64,000 nt of DNA from Escarpia spicata. Lineage: Eukaryota > Annelida > Polychaeta > Sabellida > Siboglinidae. A program made the translations under genes and the position numbers. Below, piece by piece: positions 38,783 through 51,800 of this stretch; position 1 is the first letter of the stretch; every line of letters starts with the position of its first letter. The notes under the pieces were generated by a model that did no database searches, was not told the origin of the DNA, and worked only from the letters and a program-made list of their open reading frames with translations. The stretch lies in contig OZ023214.1 of the NCBI GenBank assembly GCA_963995525.1, positions 14,971,260-15,035,259 of the forward strand, in the 5' to 3' direction.

Positions 38783-39758
38783 TGTAACATGCAAAACATC
38801 TATTTGGGGTAAGACCACATTAAAGATCCGTCCGCCGATAAAAGTGCACTTAAAATACCGTTATGCTGTGATATGCATAAATTTTGTTCGAACACTTTGA
38901 CATGGGACATGTTTGTCTCGTGAGTACTGAATGTACTGCTGCTTTAGACAAGATGAAACATCAAATGGGGATGAGTTTTCACACCTATAACTTACGTAAT
39001 ATGTTCTTGTAACTTACGTGACGGAGATAAAACGGTAACATGCATTCCCATTTGTGGTTAATCTAGTTATGTGTGTAGCTTGATATCAGTCTAGCCTTCG
39101 TGAAGATTTGTTACATGCTGAACATCTATTTGGGGTAAGACCACATTCAGGATCCCTCCGCCGAAAAAAGTGCACTTAAAATACCGTTTTCTGTTATATG
39201 TATTAATTTGGTTCGAACACTTTGACATGGGACATGTTTGTCTCGTGAGTACTGAATGTACTGCTGCTTTAGACAAGATAAAACATCAAATGGGGATGAG
39301 TTTTCACACCTATAACTTACGTAATATGTTCTTGTAACTTACGTGACGGAGATAAAACGGTAACATGCATTCCCATTTGTGGTTAATCTAGTTATGTGTG
39401 TAGCTTGATATCAGTCTAGCCTTCGTGAAGATTTGTAACATGCTGAACATCTATTTGGGGTAAGACCACATTCAGGATCCCTCCGCCGAAAAAAGTGCAA
39501 TTAAAATACCGTTTTCTGTTATATGTATAAATTGGGTTCGAACACTTTGACATGGGACATGTTTGTCTCGTGAGTACTGAATGTACTGCTGCTTTAGACA
39601 AGATAAAACATCAAATGGGGATGAGTTTTCACACCTATAACTTACGTAATATGTTCTTGTAACTTACGTGACGGAGATAAAACGGTAACATGCATTCCCA
39701 TTTGTGGTTAATCTAGTTATGTGTGTACCTTGATATCAGTCTAGCCTTCGTGAAGATT

Positions 39759-40084
39759 TGTAACATGCAAAACATCTATTTGGGGTAAGACCACATTAAG
39801 GATCCGTCCGCCGAAAAATGTGCACTTAAAATACCGTTATGCTGTGATATGCATAAATTTTGTTCGAACACTTTGACATGGGACATGTTTGTCTCGTGAG
39901 TACTGAATGTACTGCTGCTTTAGACAAGATAAAACATCAAATGGGGATGAGTTTTCACACCTATAACTTACGTAATATGTTCTTGTAACTTACGTGACGG
40001 AGATAAAACGGTAACATGCATTCCCATTTGTGGTTAATCTAGTTATGTGTGTAGCTTGATATCAGTCTAGCCTTCGTGAAGATT
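39759..40084 (+). repeat. Monomer class H (326 bp)
   Basis: H is marked by cgaaaaatgtgcac, a change in the A-run that shortens the adjacent palindrome. Copies lie at 39759, 41063, 42693, 60282 and 61586. The same mark appears in fused H/I monomers at 51490, 55724 and 58003. The Cn before the copies at 39759 and 60282 ends with gtgtgtaccttg, a private variant. Confidence 0.92.
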
Positions 40085-40410
40085 TGTAACATGCAAAACA
40101 TCTATTTGGGGTAAGACCACATTAAGGATCCGTCCGCCGAAAAAAGTGCACTTAAAATACCGTTATGCTGTGATATGCATAAATGTTTTTCGAACACTTT
40201 GATATGGGACATGTTTGTCTCGTGAGTACTGAATGTACTGCTGCTTTAGACAAGATAAAACATCAAATGGGGATGAGTTTTCACACCTATAACTTACGTA
40301 ATATGTTCTTGTAACTTACGTGACGGAGATAAAACGGTAACATGCATTCCCATTTGTGGTTAATCTAGTTATGTGTGTAGCTTGATATCAGTCTAGCCTT
40401 CGTGAAGATT
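40085..40410 (+). repeat. Monomer class I (326 bp)
   Basis: I is marked by aaatgtttttcg and ttgatatggg; this breaks the TGTTCGAACA palindrome. Copies lie at 40085, 41715 and 60608. A related form with aaatgttgttcg, which keeps the palindrome, occurs at 43345, 43671, 44323, 62238, 62564 and 63216. Confidence 0.92.
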
Positions 40411-40736
40411 TGTAACATGCTGAACATCTATTTGGGGTAAGACCACATTCAGGATCCCTCCGCCGAAAAAAGTGCACTTAAAATACCATTATGCTGTGAT
40501 ATGCATAAATTTTGTTCGAACACTTTGACATGGGACATGTTTGTCTCGTGAGTACTGAATGTACTGCTGCTTTCGACAAGATAAAACATACAATGGGGAT
40601 GAGTTTTCACACCTATAACTTACGTAATAAGTTCTTGTAACTTACGTGACGGAGATAAAACGGTAACATGCATTCCCATTTGTGGTTAATCTAGTTATGT
40701 GTGTAGCTTGATATCAGTCTAGCCTTCGTGAAGATT
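40411..40736 (+). repeat. Chimeric monomer class Q (C-like left, A/E-like right)
   Basis: The first part matches the C family (catgctgaac, ttcaggatccctccgcc). The segment from accattatgctg onward matches non-C monomers, with the A-type accatta and E/G-type cataaatt. Length is 326 bp, not 325. Further private marks are tttcgacaag, catacaatgg and aataagttc. Copies lie at 40411, 42041, 51816, 56050, 58329 and 60934; the last also has aacatatatttgg. The structure is that of a product of recombination between subfamilies. Confidence 0.9.
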
Positions 40737-41062
40737 GGTAACATGCAAAACATCTATTTGGGGTAAGACCACATTAAGGATCCGTCCGCCGAAAAAAGTG
40801 CACATAAAATACCGTTATGCTGTGATATGCATAAATTTTGTTCGAACACTTTGACATGGGACATGTTTGTCTCGTGAGTACTGAATGTACTGCTGCTTTA
40901 GACAAGATAAAACATCAAATGGGGATGAGTTTTCACACCTATAACTTACGTAATATGTTCTTGTAACTTACGTGACGGAGATAAAACGGTAACATGCATT
41001 CCCATTTGTGGTTAATCTAGTTATGTGTGTAGCTTGATATCAGTCTAGCCTTCGTGAAGATT
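40737..41062 (+). repeat. Monomer class K (326 bp)
   Basis: K is marked by gattggtaacatgc at its start and gtgcacataaaat. Copies lie at 40737, 42367 and 61260, always directly after Q and before H. Confidence 0.9.
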
Positions 41063-41388
41063 TGTAACATGCAAAACATCTATTTGGGGTAAGACCACAT
41101 TAAGGATCCGTCCGCCGAAAAATGTGCACTTAAAATACCGTTATGCTGTGATATGCATAAATTTTGTTCGAACACTTTGACATGGGACATGTTTGTCTCG
41201 TGAGTACTGAATGTACTGCTGCTTTAGACAAGATAAAACATCAAATGGGGATGAGTTTTCACACCTATAACTTACGTAATATGTTCTTGTAACTTACGTG
41301 ACGGAGATAAAACGGTAACATGCATTCCCATTTGTGGTTAATCTAGTTATGTGTGTAGCTGGATATCAGTCTAGCCTTCGTGAAGATT

Positions 41389-41714
41389 TGTAACATGCAA
41401 AACATATATTTGGGGTAAAACCACATTAAGGATCCGTCCGCCGAAAAAAGTGCACTTAAAATACCGTTATGCTGTGATATGCATAAATTTGGTTCGAACA
41501 ATTTGATATGGGACATGTTTGTCTCGTGAGTACTGAATGTACTGCTGCTTTAGACAAGATAAAACATCAAATGGGGATGAGTTTTCACACCTATAACTTA
41601 CGTAATATGTTCTTGTAACTTACGTGACGGAGATAAAACGGTAACATGCATTCCCATTTGTGGTTAATCTAGTTATGTGTGTAGCTTGATATCAGTCTAG
41701 CCTTCGTGAAGATT
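41389..41714 (+). repeat. Monomer class L (326 bp)
   Basis: L carries many private changes: aacatatatttgg, gtaaaaccac, aaatttggttcgaac and caatttgatatggg. Copies lie at 41389, 43019, 43997, 61912 and 62890. The copies at 43997 and 62890 also share gtagtgctg and cagtcgagcc. The monomer before each L ends gctggatatc. Confidence 0.9.
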
Positions 41715-43344
41715 TGTAACATGCAAAACATCTATTTGGGGTAAGACCACATTAAGGATCCGTCCGCCGAAAAAAGTGCACTTAAAATACCGTTATGCTG
41801 TGATATGCATAAATGTTTTTCGAACACTTTGATATGGGACATGTTTGTCTCGTGAGTACTGAATGTACTGCTGCTTTAGACAAGATAAAACATCAAATGG
41901 GGATGAGTTTTCACACCTATGACTTACGTAATATGTTCTTGTAACTTACGTGACGGAGATAAAACGGTAACATGCATTCCCATTTGTGGTTAATCTAGTT
42001 ATGTGTGTAGCTTGATATCAGTCTAGCCTTCGTGAAGATTTGTAACATGCTGAACATCTATTTGGGGTAAGACCACATTCAGGATCCCTCCGCCGAAAAA
42101 AGTGCACTTAAAATACCATTATGCTGTGATATGCATAAATTTTGTTCGAACACTTTGACATGGGACATGTTTGTCTCGTGAGTACTGAATGTACTGCTGC
42201 TTTCGACAAGATAAAACATACAATGGGGATGAGTTTTCACACCTATAACTTACGTAATAAGTTCTTGTAACTTACGTGACGGAGATAAAACGGTAACATG
42301 CATTCCCATTTGTGGTTAATCTAGTTATGTGTGTAGCTTGATATCAGTCTAGCCTTCGTGAAGATTGGTAACATGCAAAACATCTATTTGGGGTAAGACC
42401 ACATTAAGGATCCGTCCGCCGAAAAAAGTGCACATAAAATACCGTTATGCTGTGATATGCATAAATTTTGTTCGAACACTTTGACATGGGACATGTTTGT
42501 CTCGTGAGTACTGAATGTACTGCTGCTTTAGACAAGATAAAACATCAAATGGGGATGAGTTTTCACACCTATAACTTACGTAATATGTTCTTGTAACTTA
42601 CGTGACGGAGATAAAACGGTAACATGCATTCCCATTTGTGGTTAATCTAGTTATGTGTGTAGCTTGATATCAGTCTAGCCTTCGTGAAGATTTGTAACAT
42701 GCAAAACATCTATTTGGGGTAAGACCACATTAAGGATCCGTCCGCCGAAAAATGTGCACTTAAAATACCGTTATGCTGTGATATGCATAAATTTTGTTCG
42801 AACACTTTGACATGGGACATGTTTGTCTCGTGAGTACTGAATGTACTGCTGCTTTAGACAAGATAAAACATCAAATGGGGATGAGTTTTCACACCTATAA
42901 CTTACGTAATATGTTCTTGTAACTTACGTGACGGAGATAAAACGGTAACATGCATTCCCATTTGTGGTTAATCTAGTTATGTGTGTAGCTGGATATCAGT
43001 CTAGCCTTCGTGAAGATTTGTAACATGCAAAACATATATTTGGGGTAAAACCACATTAAGGATCCGTCCGCCGAAAAAAGTGCACTTAAAATACCGTTAT
43101 GCTGTGATATGCATAAATTTGGTTCGAACAATTTGATATGGGACATGTTTGTCTCGTGAGTACTGAATGTACTGCTGCTTTAGACAAGATAAAACATCAA
43201 ATGGGGATGAGTTTTCACACCTATAACTTACGTAATATGTTCTTGTAACTTACGTGACGGAGATAAAACGGTAACATGCATTCCCATTTGTGGTTAATCT
43301 AGTTATGTGTGTAGCTTGATATCTGTCTAGCCTTCGTGAAGATT
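41715..43344 (+). repeat. 5-mer HOR I Q K H L, copy 2 (1,630 bp)
   Basis: The order and length match copy 1. By eye I noted two differences: cctatgactt in I against cctataactt, and gatatctgtc at the end of L against gatatcagtc. The gatatctgtc variant is also at the end of the single 5-mer at 60608-62237. The distal copy therefore corresponds to the right-hand edge of this tandem pair. Confidence 0.92.
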
Positions 43345-44648
43345 TGTAACATGCAAAACATCTATTTGGGGTAAGACCACATTAAGGATCCGTCCGCCGA
43401 AAAAAGTGCACTTAAAATACCGTTATGCTGTGATATGCATAAATGTTGTTCGAACACTTTGATATGGGACATGTTTGTCTCGTGAGTACTGAATGTACTG
43501 CTGCTTTAGACAAGATAAAACATCAAATGGGGATGAGTTTTCACATCTATAACTTACGTAATATGTTCTTGTAACTTACGTGACGGAGATAAAACGGTAA
43601 CATGCATTCCCATTTGTGGTTAATCTAGTTATGTGTGTAGCTTGATATCAGTCTAGCCTTCGTGAAGATTTGTAACATGCAAAACATCTATTTGGGGTAA
43701 GACCACATTAAGGATCCGTCCGCCGAAAAAAGTGCACTTAAAATACCGTTATGCTGTGATATGCATAAATGTTGTTCGAACACTTTGATATGGGACATGT
43801 TTGTCTCGTGAGTACTGAATGTACTGCTGCTTTAGACAAGATAAAACATCAAATGGGGATGAGTTTTCACACCTATAACTTACGTAATATGTTCTTGTAA
43901 CTTACGTGACGGAGATAAAACGGTAACATGCATTCCCATTTGTGGTTAGTCTAGTTATGTGTGTAGCTGGATATCAGTCTAGCCTTCGTGAAGATTTGTA
44001 ACATGCAAAACATATATTTGGGGTAAAACCACATTAAGGATCCGTCCGCCGAAAAAAGTGCACTTAAAATACCGTTATGCTGTGATATGCATAAATTTGG
44101 TTCGAACAATTTGATATGGGACATGTTTGTCTCGTGAGTACTGAATGTAGTGCTGCTTTAGACAAGATAAAACATCAAATGGGGATGAGTTTTCACACCT
44201 ATAACTTACGTAATATGTTCTTGTAACTTACGTGACGGAGATAAAACGGTAACATGCATTCCCATTTGTGGTTAATCTAGTTATGTGTGTAGCTTCATAT
44301 CAGTCGAGCCTTCGTGAAGATTTGTAACATGCAAAACATCTATTTGGGGTAAGACCACATTAAGGATCCGTCCGCCGAAAAAAGTGCACTTAAAATACCG
44401 TTATGCTGTGATATGCATAAATGTTGTTCGAACACTTTGATATGGGACATGTTTGTCTCGTGAGTACTGAATGTACTGCTGCTTTAGACAAGATAAAACA
44501 TCAAATGGGGATGAGTTTTCACACCTATAACTTACGTAATATGTTCTTGTAACTTACGTGACGGAGATAAAACGGTAACATGCATTCCCATTTGTGGTTA
44601 ATCTAGTTATGTGTGTAGCTTCATATCAGTCTAGCCTTCGTGAAGATT
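43345..44648 (+). repeat. 4-mer I' I' L I' (1,304 bp)
   Basis: I-like monomers with aaatgttgttcg flank an L. Private marks are cacatctataac (43345), ttagtctag (43671), gtagtgctg (L at 43997) and gcttcatatcag at the ends of 43997 and 44323. The block recurs at 62238-63541, but without the gcttcat change. Confidence 0.9.
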
Positions 44649-45625
44649 TGTAACATGCTGAACATCTATTTGGGGTAAGACCACATTCAGGATCCCTCCG
44701 CCGAAAAAAGTGCACTTAAAATACCGTTTTCTGTTATATGTATAAATTTGGTTCGAACACTTTGACATGGGACATGTTTGTCTCGTGAGTACTGAATGTA
44801 CTGCTGCTTTAGACAAGATGAAACATCAAATGGGGATGAGTTTTCACACCTATAACTTACGTAATATGTTCTTGTAACTTACGTGACGGAGATAAAACGG
44901 TAACATGCATTCCCATTTGTGGTTAATCTAGTTATGTGTGTAGCTTGATATCAGTCTAGCCTTCGTGAAGATTTGTAACATGCAAAACATCTATTTGGGG
45001 TAAGACCACATTAAGGATCCGTCCGCCGAAAAAAGTGCACTTAAAATACCGTTATGCTGTGATATGCATACATTTTGTTCGAACACTTTGACATGGGACA
45101 TGTTTGTCTCGTGAGTACTGAATGTACTGCTGCTTTAGACAAGATAAAACATCAAATGGGGATGAGTTTTCACACCTATAACTTACGTAATATGTTCTTG
45201 TAACTTACGTGACGGAGATAAAACGGTAACATGCATTCCCATTTGTGGTTAATCTAGTTATGTGTGTAGCTTGATATCAGTCTAGCCTTCGTGAAGATTT
45301 GTAACATGCAAAACATCTATTTGGGGTAAGACCACATTAAGGATCCGTCCGCCGAAAAAAGTGCACTTAAAATACCGTTATGCTGTGATATGCATAAATT
45401 TTGTTCGAACACTTTGACATGGGACATGTTTGTCTCGTGAGTACTGAATGTACTGCTGCTTTAGACAAGATAAAACATCAAATGGGGATGAGTTTTCACA
45501 CCTATAACTTACGTAATATGTTCTTGTAACTTACGTGACGGAGATAAAACGGTAACATGCATTCCCATTTGTGGTTAATCTAGTTATGTGTGTAGATTGA
45601 TATCAGTCTAGCCTTCGTGAAGATT
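44649..45625 (+). repeat. 3-monomer segment C F G
   Basis: C at 44649 has tataaatttggttcg (intermediate between C and Cn) and gatgaaac, unusual for the family. F and G that follow are of the 1-30 kb type. The segment marks the return from the diverged classes to A-G type monomers. Confidence 0.87.
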
Positions 45626-47906
45626 TGTAACATGCTGAACATCTATTTGGGGTAAGACCACATTCAGGATCCCTCCGCCGAAAAAAGTGCACTTAAAATA
45701 CCGTTTTCTGTTATATGTATTAATTTGGTTCGAACACTTTGACATGGGACATGTTTGTCTCGTGAGTACTGAATGTACTGCTGCTTTAGACAAGATAAAA
45801 CATCAAATGGGGATGAGTTTTCATACCTATAACTTACGTAATATGTTCTTGTAACTTACGTGACGGATATAAAACGGTAACATGCATTCCCATTTGTGGT
45901 TAATCTAGTTATGTGTGTAGCTTGATATCAGTCTAGCCTTCGTGAATATTTGTAACATGCAAAACATCTATTTGGGGTAAGACCACATTCAGGATCCGTC
46001 CGCCGAAAAAAAGTGCACTTAAAATACCATTATGCTGTGATATGCATACATTTTGTTCGAACACTTTGACATGGTACATGTTTGTCTCGTGAGTACTGAA
46101 TGTACTGCTGCTTTAGACAAGATAAAACATCAAATGGGGATGAGTTTTCACACCTATAACTTACGTAATATGTTCTTGTAACTTACGTGACGGAGATAAA
46201 ACGGTAACATGCATTCCCATTTGTGGTTAATCTAGTTATGTGTGTAGCTTGATATCAGTCTAGCCTTCGTGAAGATTTGTAACATGCAAAACATCTATTT
46301 GGGGTAAGACCACATTAAAGATCCGTCCGCCGATAAAAGTGCACTTAAAATACCGTTATGCTGTGATATGCATAAATTTTGTTCGAACACTTTGACATGG
46401 GACATGTTTGTCTCGTGAGTACTGAATGTACTGCTGCTTTAGACAAGATGAAACATCAAATGGGGATGAGTTTTCACACCTATAACTTACGTAATATGTT
46501 CTTGTAACTTACGTGACGGAGATAAAACGGTAACATGCATTCCCATTTGTGGTTAATCTAGTTATGTGTGTAGCTTGATATCAGTCTAGCCTTCGTGAAG
46601 ATTTGTAACATGCTGAACATCTATTTGGGGTAAGACCACATTCAGGATCCCTCCGCCGAAAAAAGTGCACTTAAAATACCGTTTTCTGTTATATGTATTA
46701 ATTTGGTTCGAACACTTTGACATGGGACATGTTTGTCTCGTGAGTACTGAATGTACTGCTGCTTTAGACAAGATAAAACATCAAATGGGGATGAGTTTTC
46801 ACACCTATAACTTACGTAATATGTTCTTGTAACTTACGTGACGGAGATAAAACGGTAACATGCATTCCCATTTGTGGTTAATCTAGTTATGTGTTTAGCT
46901 TGATATCAGTCTAGCCTTCGTGAAGATTTGTAACATGCAAAACATCTATTTGGGGTAAGACCACATTAAGGATCCGTCCGCCGAAAAAAGTGCACTTAAA
47001 ATACCGTTATGCTGTGATATGCATAAATTTTGTTCGAACACTTTGACATGGGACATGTATGTCTCGTGAGTACTGAATGTACTGCTGCTTTAGACAAGAT
47101 AAAACATCAAATGGGGATGAGTTTTCACACCTATAACTTACGTAATATGTTCTTGTAACTTACGTGACGGAGATAAAACGGTAACATGCATTCCCATTTG
47201 TGGTTAATCTAGTTATGTGTGTAGCTTGATATCAGTCTAGCCTTCGTGAAGATTTGTAACATGCAAAACATCTATTTGGGGTAAGACCACATTAAGGATC
47301 CGTCCGCCGAAAAAAGTGCACTTAAAATACCGTTATGCTGTGATATGCATACATTTTGTTCGAACACTTTGACATGGGACATGTTTGTCTCGTGAGTACT
47401 GAATGTACTGCTGCTTTAGACAAGATAAAACATCAAATGGGGATGAGTTTTCACACCTATAACTTACGTAATATGTTCTTGTAACTTACGTGACGGAGAT
47501 AAAACGGTAACATGCATTCCCATTTGTGGTTAATCTAGTTATGTGTGTAGCTTGATATCAGTCTAGCCTTCGTGAAGATTTGTAACATGCAAAACATCTA
47601 TTTGGGGTAAGACCACATTAAGGATCCGTCCGCCGAAAAAAGTGCACTTAAAATACCGTTATGCTGTGATATGCATAAATTTTGTTCGAACACTTTGACA
47701 TGGGACATGTTTGTCTCGTGAGTACTGAATGTACTGCTGCTTTAGACAAGATAAAACATCAAATGGGGATGAGTTTTCACACCTATAACTTACGTAATAT
47801 GTTCTTGTAACTTACGTGACGGAGATAAAACGGTAACATGCATTCCCATTTGTGGTTAATCTAGTTATGTGTGTAGATTGATATCAGTCTAGCCTTCGTG
47901 AAGATT
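45626..47906 (+). repeat. 7-mer HOR Ct A B C G F G (2,281 bp)
   Basis: Ct has tcatacctat and its end reads gaatatttg, two private changes. C has gtgtttagc and G has catgtatgtctc. The same Ct variants recur at 47907, showing tandem duplication with a 2,281-bp period. Compared with the 8-mer, E is missing between the first G and F. Confidence 0.9.
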
Positions 47907-48884
47907 TGTAACATGCTGAACATCTATTTGGGGTAAGACCACATTCAGGATCCCTCCGCCGAAAAAAGTGCACTTAAAATACCGTTTTCTGTTATATGTA
48001 TTAATTTGGTTCGAACACTTTGACATGGGACATGTTTGTCTCGTGAGTACTGAATGTACTGCTGCTTTAGACAAGATAAAACATCAAATGGGGATGAGTT
48101 TTCATACCTATAACTTACGTAATATGTTCTTGTAACTTACGTGACGGATATAAAACGGTAACATGCATTCCCATTTGTGGTTAATCTAGTTATGTGTGTA
48201 GCTTGATATCAGTCTAGCCTTCGTGAATATTTGTAACATGCAAAACATCTATTTGGGGTAAGACCACATTCAGGATCCGTCCGCCGAAAAAAAGTGCACT
48301 TAAAATACCATTATGCTGTGATATGCATACATTTTGTTCGAACACTTTGACATGGTACATGTTTGTCTCGTGAGTACTGAATGTACTGCTGCTTTAGACA
48401 AGATAAAACATCAAATGGGGATGAGTTTTCACACCTATAACTTACGTAATATGTTCTTGTAACTTACGTGACGGAGATAAAACGGTAACATGCATTCCCA
48501 TTTGTGGTTAATCTAGTTATGTGTGTAGCTTGATATCAGTCTAGCCTTCGTGAAGATTTGTAACATGCAAAACATCTATTTGGGGTAAGACCACATTAAA
48601 GATCCGTCCGCCGATAAAAGTGCACTTAAAATACCGTTATGCTGTGATATGCATAAATTTTGTTCGAACACTTTGACATGGGACATGTTTGTCTCGTGAG
48701 TACTGAATGTACTGCTGCTTTAGACAAGATGAAACATCAAATGGGGATGAGTTTTCACACCTATAACTTACGTAATATGTTCTTGTAACTTACGTGACGG
48801 AGATAAAACGGTAACATGCATTCCCATTTGTGGTTAATCTAGTTATGTGTGTAGCTTGATATCAGTCTAGCCTTCGTGAAGATT
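47907..48884 (+). repeat. Partial second 7-mer (Ct A B)
   Basis: Ct carries tcatacctat and gaatatttg exactly as at 45626. The similarity to the previous unit runs on into C (48885) and G (49210). It stops where G ends gtgtttagctgg instead of gtgtgtagcttg, so the recombination point lies in the last ~40 bp of that G monomer. Confidence 0.88.
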
Positions 48885-51800
48885 TGTAACATGCTGAACA
48901 TCTATTTGGGGTAAGACCACATTCAGGATCCCTCCGCCGAAAAAAGTGCACTTAAAATACCGTTTTCTGTTATATGTATTAATTTGGTTCGAACACTTTG
49001 ACATGGGACATGTTTGTCTCGTGAGTACTGAATGTACTGCTGCTTTAGACAAGATAAAACATCAAATGGGGATGAGTTTTCACACCTATAACTTACGTAA
49101 TATGTTCTTGTAACTTACGTGACGGAGATAAAACGGTAACATGCATTCCCATTTGTGGTTAATCTAGTTATGTGTTTAGCTTGATATCAGTCTAGCCTTC
49201 GTGAAGATTTGTAACATGCAAAACATCTATTTGGGGTAAGACCACATTAAGGATCCGTCCGCCGAAAAAAGTGCACTTAAAATACCGTTATGCTGTGATA
49301 TGCATAAATTTTGTTCGAACACTTTGACATGGGACATGTATGTCTCGTGAGTACTGAATGTACTGCTGCTTTAGACAAGATAAAACATCAAATGGGGATG
49401 AGTTTTCACACCTATAACTTACGTAATATGTTCTTGTAACTTACGTGACGGAGATAAAACGGTAACATGCATTCCCATTTGTGGTTAATCTAGTTATGTG
49501 TTTAGCTGGATATCAGTCTAGCCTTCGTGAAGATTTGTAACATGCAAAACATCTATTTGGGGTAAGACCACATTCAGGATCCGTCCGCCGAAAAAAAGTG
49601 CACTTAAAATACCATTATGCTGTGATATGCATACATTTTGTTCGAACACTTTGACATGGTACATGTTTGTCTCGTGAGTACTGAATGTACTGCTGCTTTA
49701 GACAAGATAAAACATCAAATGGGGATGAGTTTTCACACCTATAACTTACGTAATATGTTCTTGTAACTTACGTGACGGAGATAAAACGGTAACATGCATT
49801 CCCATTTGTGGTTAATCTAGTTATGTGTGTAGCTGGATATCAGTCTAGCCTTCGTGAAGATTTGTAAAATGCAAAACATCTATTTGGGGTAAGACCACAT
49901 TAAGGATCCGTCCGCCGAAAAAAGTGCACTTAAAATACCGTTATGCTGTGATATGCATAAATTTTGTTCGAACACTTTGACATGGGACATGTTTGTCTCG
50001 TGAGTACTGAATGTACTGCTGCTTTAGACAAGATAAAACATCAAATGGGGATGAGTTTTCACACCTATAACTTACGTAATATGTTCTTGTAACTTACGTG
50101 ACGGAGATAAAACGGTAACATGCATTCCCATTTGTGGTTAATCTAGTTATGTGTGTAGCTTGATATCAGTCTAGCCTTCGTGAAGATTTGTAACATGCTG
50201 AACATCTATTTGGGGTAAGACCACATTCAGGATCCCTCCGCCGAAAAAAGTGCAATTAAAATACCGTTTTCTGTTATATGTATAAATTGGGTTCGAACAC
50301 TTTGACATGGGACATGTTTGTCTAGTGAGTACTGAATGTACTGCTGCTTTAGACAAGATAAAACATCAAATGGGGATGAGTTTTCACACCTATAACTTAC
50401 GTAATATGTTCTTGTAACTTACGTGACGGAGATAAAACGGTAACATGCATTCCCATTTGTGGTTAATCTAGTTATGTGTGTAGCTTGATATCAGTCTAGC
50501 CTTCGTGAAGATTTGTAACATGCAAAACATCTATTTGGGGTAAGACCACATTAAAGATCCGTCCGCCGATAAAAGTGCACTTAAAATACCGTTATGCTGT
50601 GATATGCATAAATTTTGTTCGAACACTTTGACATGGGACATGTTTGTCTCGTGAGTACTGAATGTACTGCTGCTTTAGACAAGATGAAACATCAAATGGG
50701 GATGAGTTTTCACACCTATAACTTACGTAATATGTTCTTGTAACTTACGTGACGGAGATAAAACGGTAACATGCATTCCCATTTGTGGTTAATCTAGTTA
50801 TGTGTGTAGCTTGATATCAGTCTAGCCTTCGTGAAGATTTGTAACATGCTGAACATCTATTTGGGGTAAGACCACATTCAGGATCCCTCCGCCGAAAAAA
50901 GTGCACTTAAAATACCGTTTTCTGTTATATGTATTAATTTGGTTCGAACACTTTGACATGGGACATGTTTGTCTCGTGAGTACTGAATGTACTGCTGCTT
51001 TAGACAAGATAAAACATCAAATGGGGATGAGTTTTCACACCTATAACTTACGTAATATGTTCTTGTAACTTACGTGACGGAGATAAAACGGTAACATGCA
51101 TTCCCATTTGTGGTTAATCTAGTTATGTGTGTAGCTTGATATCAGTCTAGCCTTCGTGAAGATTTGTAACATGCTGAACATCTATTTGGGGTAAGACCAC
51201 ATTCAGGATCCCTCCGCCGAAAAAAGTGCAATTAAAATACCGTTTTCTGTTATATGTATAAATTGGGTTCGAACACTTTGACATGGGACATGTTTGTCTC
51301 GTGAGTACTGAATGTACTGCTGCTTTAGACAAGATAAAACATCAAATGGGGATGAGTTTTCACACCTATAACTTACGTAATATGTTCTTGTAACTTACGT
51401 GACGGAGATAAAACGGTAACATGCATTCCCATTTGTGGTTAATCTAGTTATGTGTGTAGCTTGATATCAGTCTAGCCTTCGTGAAGATTTGTAACATGCA
51501 AAACATCTATTTGGGGTAAGACCACATTAAGGATCCGTCCGCCGAAAAATGTGCACTTAAAATACCGTTATGCTGTGATATGCATAAATGTTTTTCGAAC
51601 ACTTTGATATGGGACATGTTTGTCTCGTGAGTACTGAATGTACTGCTGCTTTAGACAAGATAAAACATCAAATGGGGATGAGTTTTCACACCTATAACTT
51701 ACGTAATATGTTCTTGTAACTTACGTGACGGAGATAAAACGGTAACATGCATTCCCATTTGTGGTTAATCTAGTTATGTGTGTAGCTTGATATCAGTCTA

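Larger units (their letters stand above)
38458..40084 (+). repeat. 5-mer Cn B C Cn H (1,627 bp)
   Basis: Two Cn monomers flank B and C. C at 39109 has tttgttacatgc as a private change. The second Cn (39434) ends with gtgtgtaccttg. The block is repeated at 58981-60607, offset 20,523 bp, including the acctt variant. Confidence 0.9.
40085..41714 (+). repeat. 5-mer HOR I Q K H L, copy 1 (1,630 bp)
   Basis: Five 326-bp monomers of five classes are found only in this neighbourhood and at 60,608. The unit is repeated immediately downstream. This is the most diverged material in the window relative to classes A-G. Confidence 0.92.
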
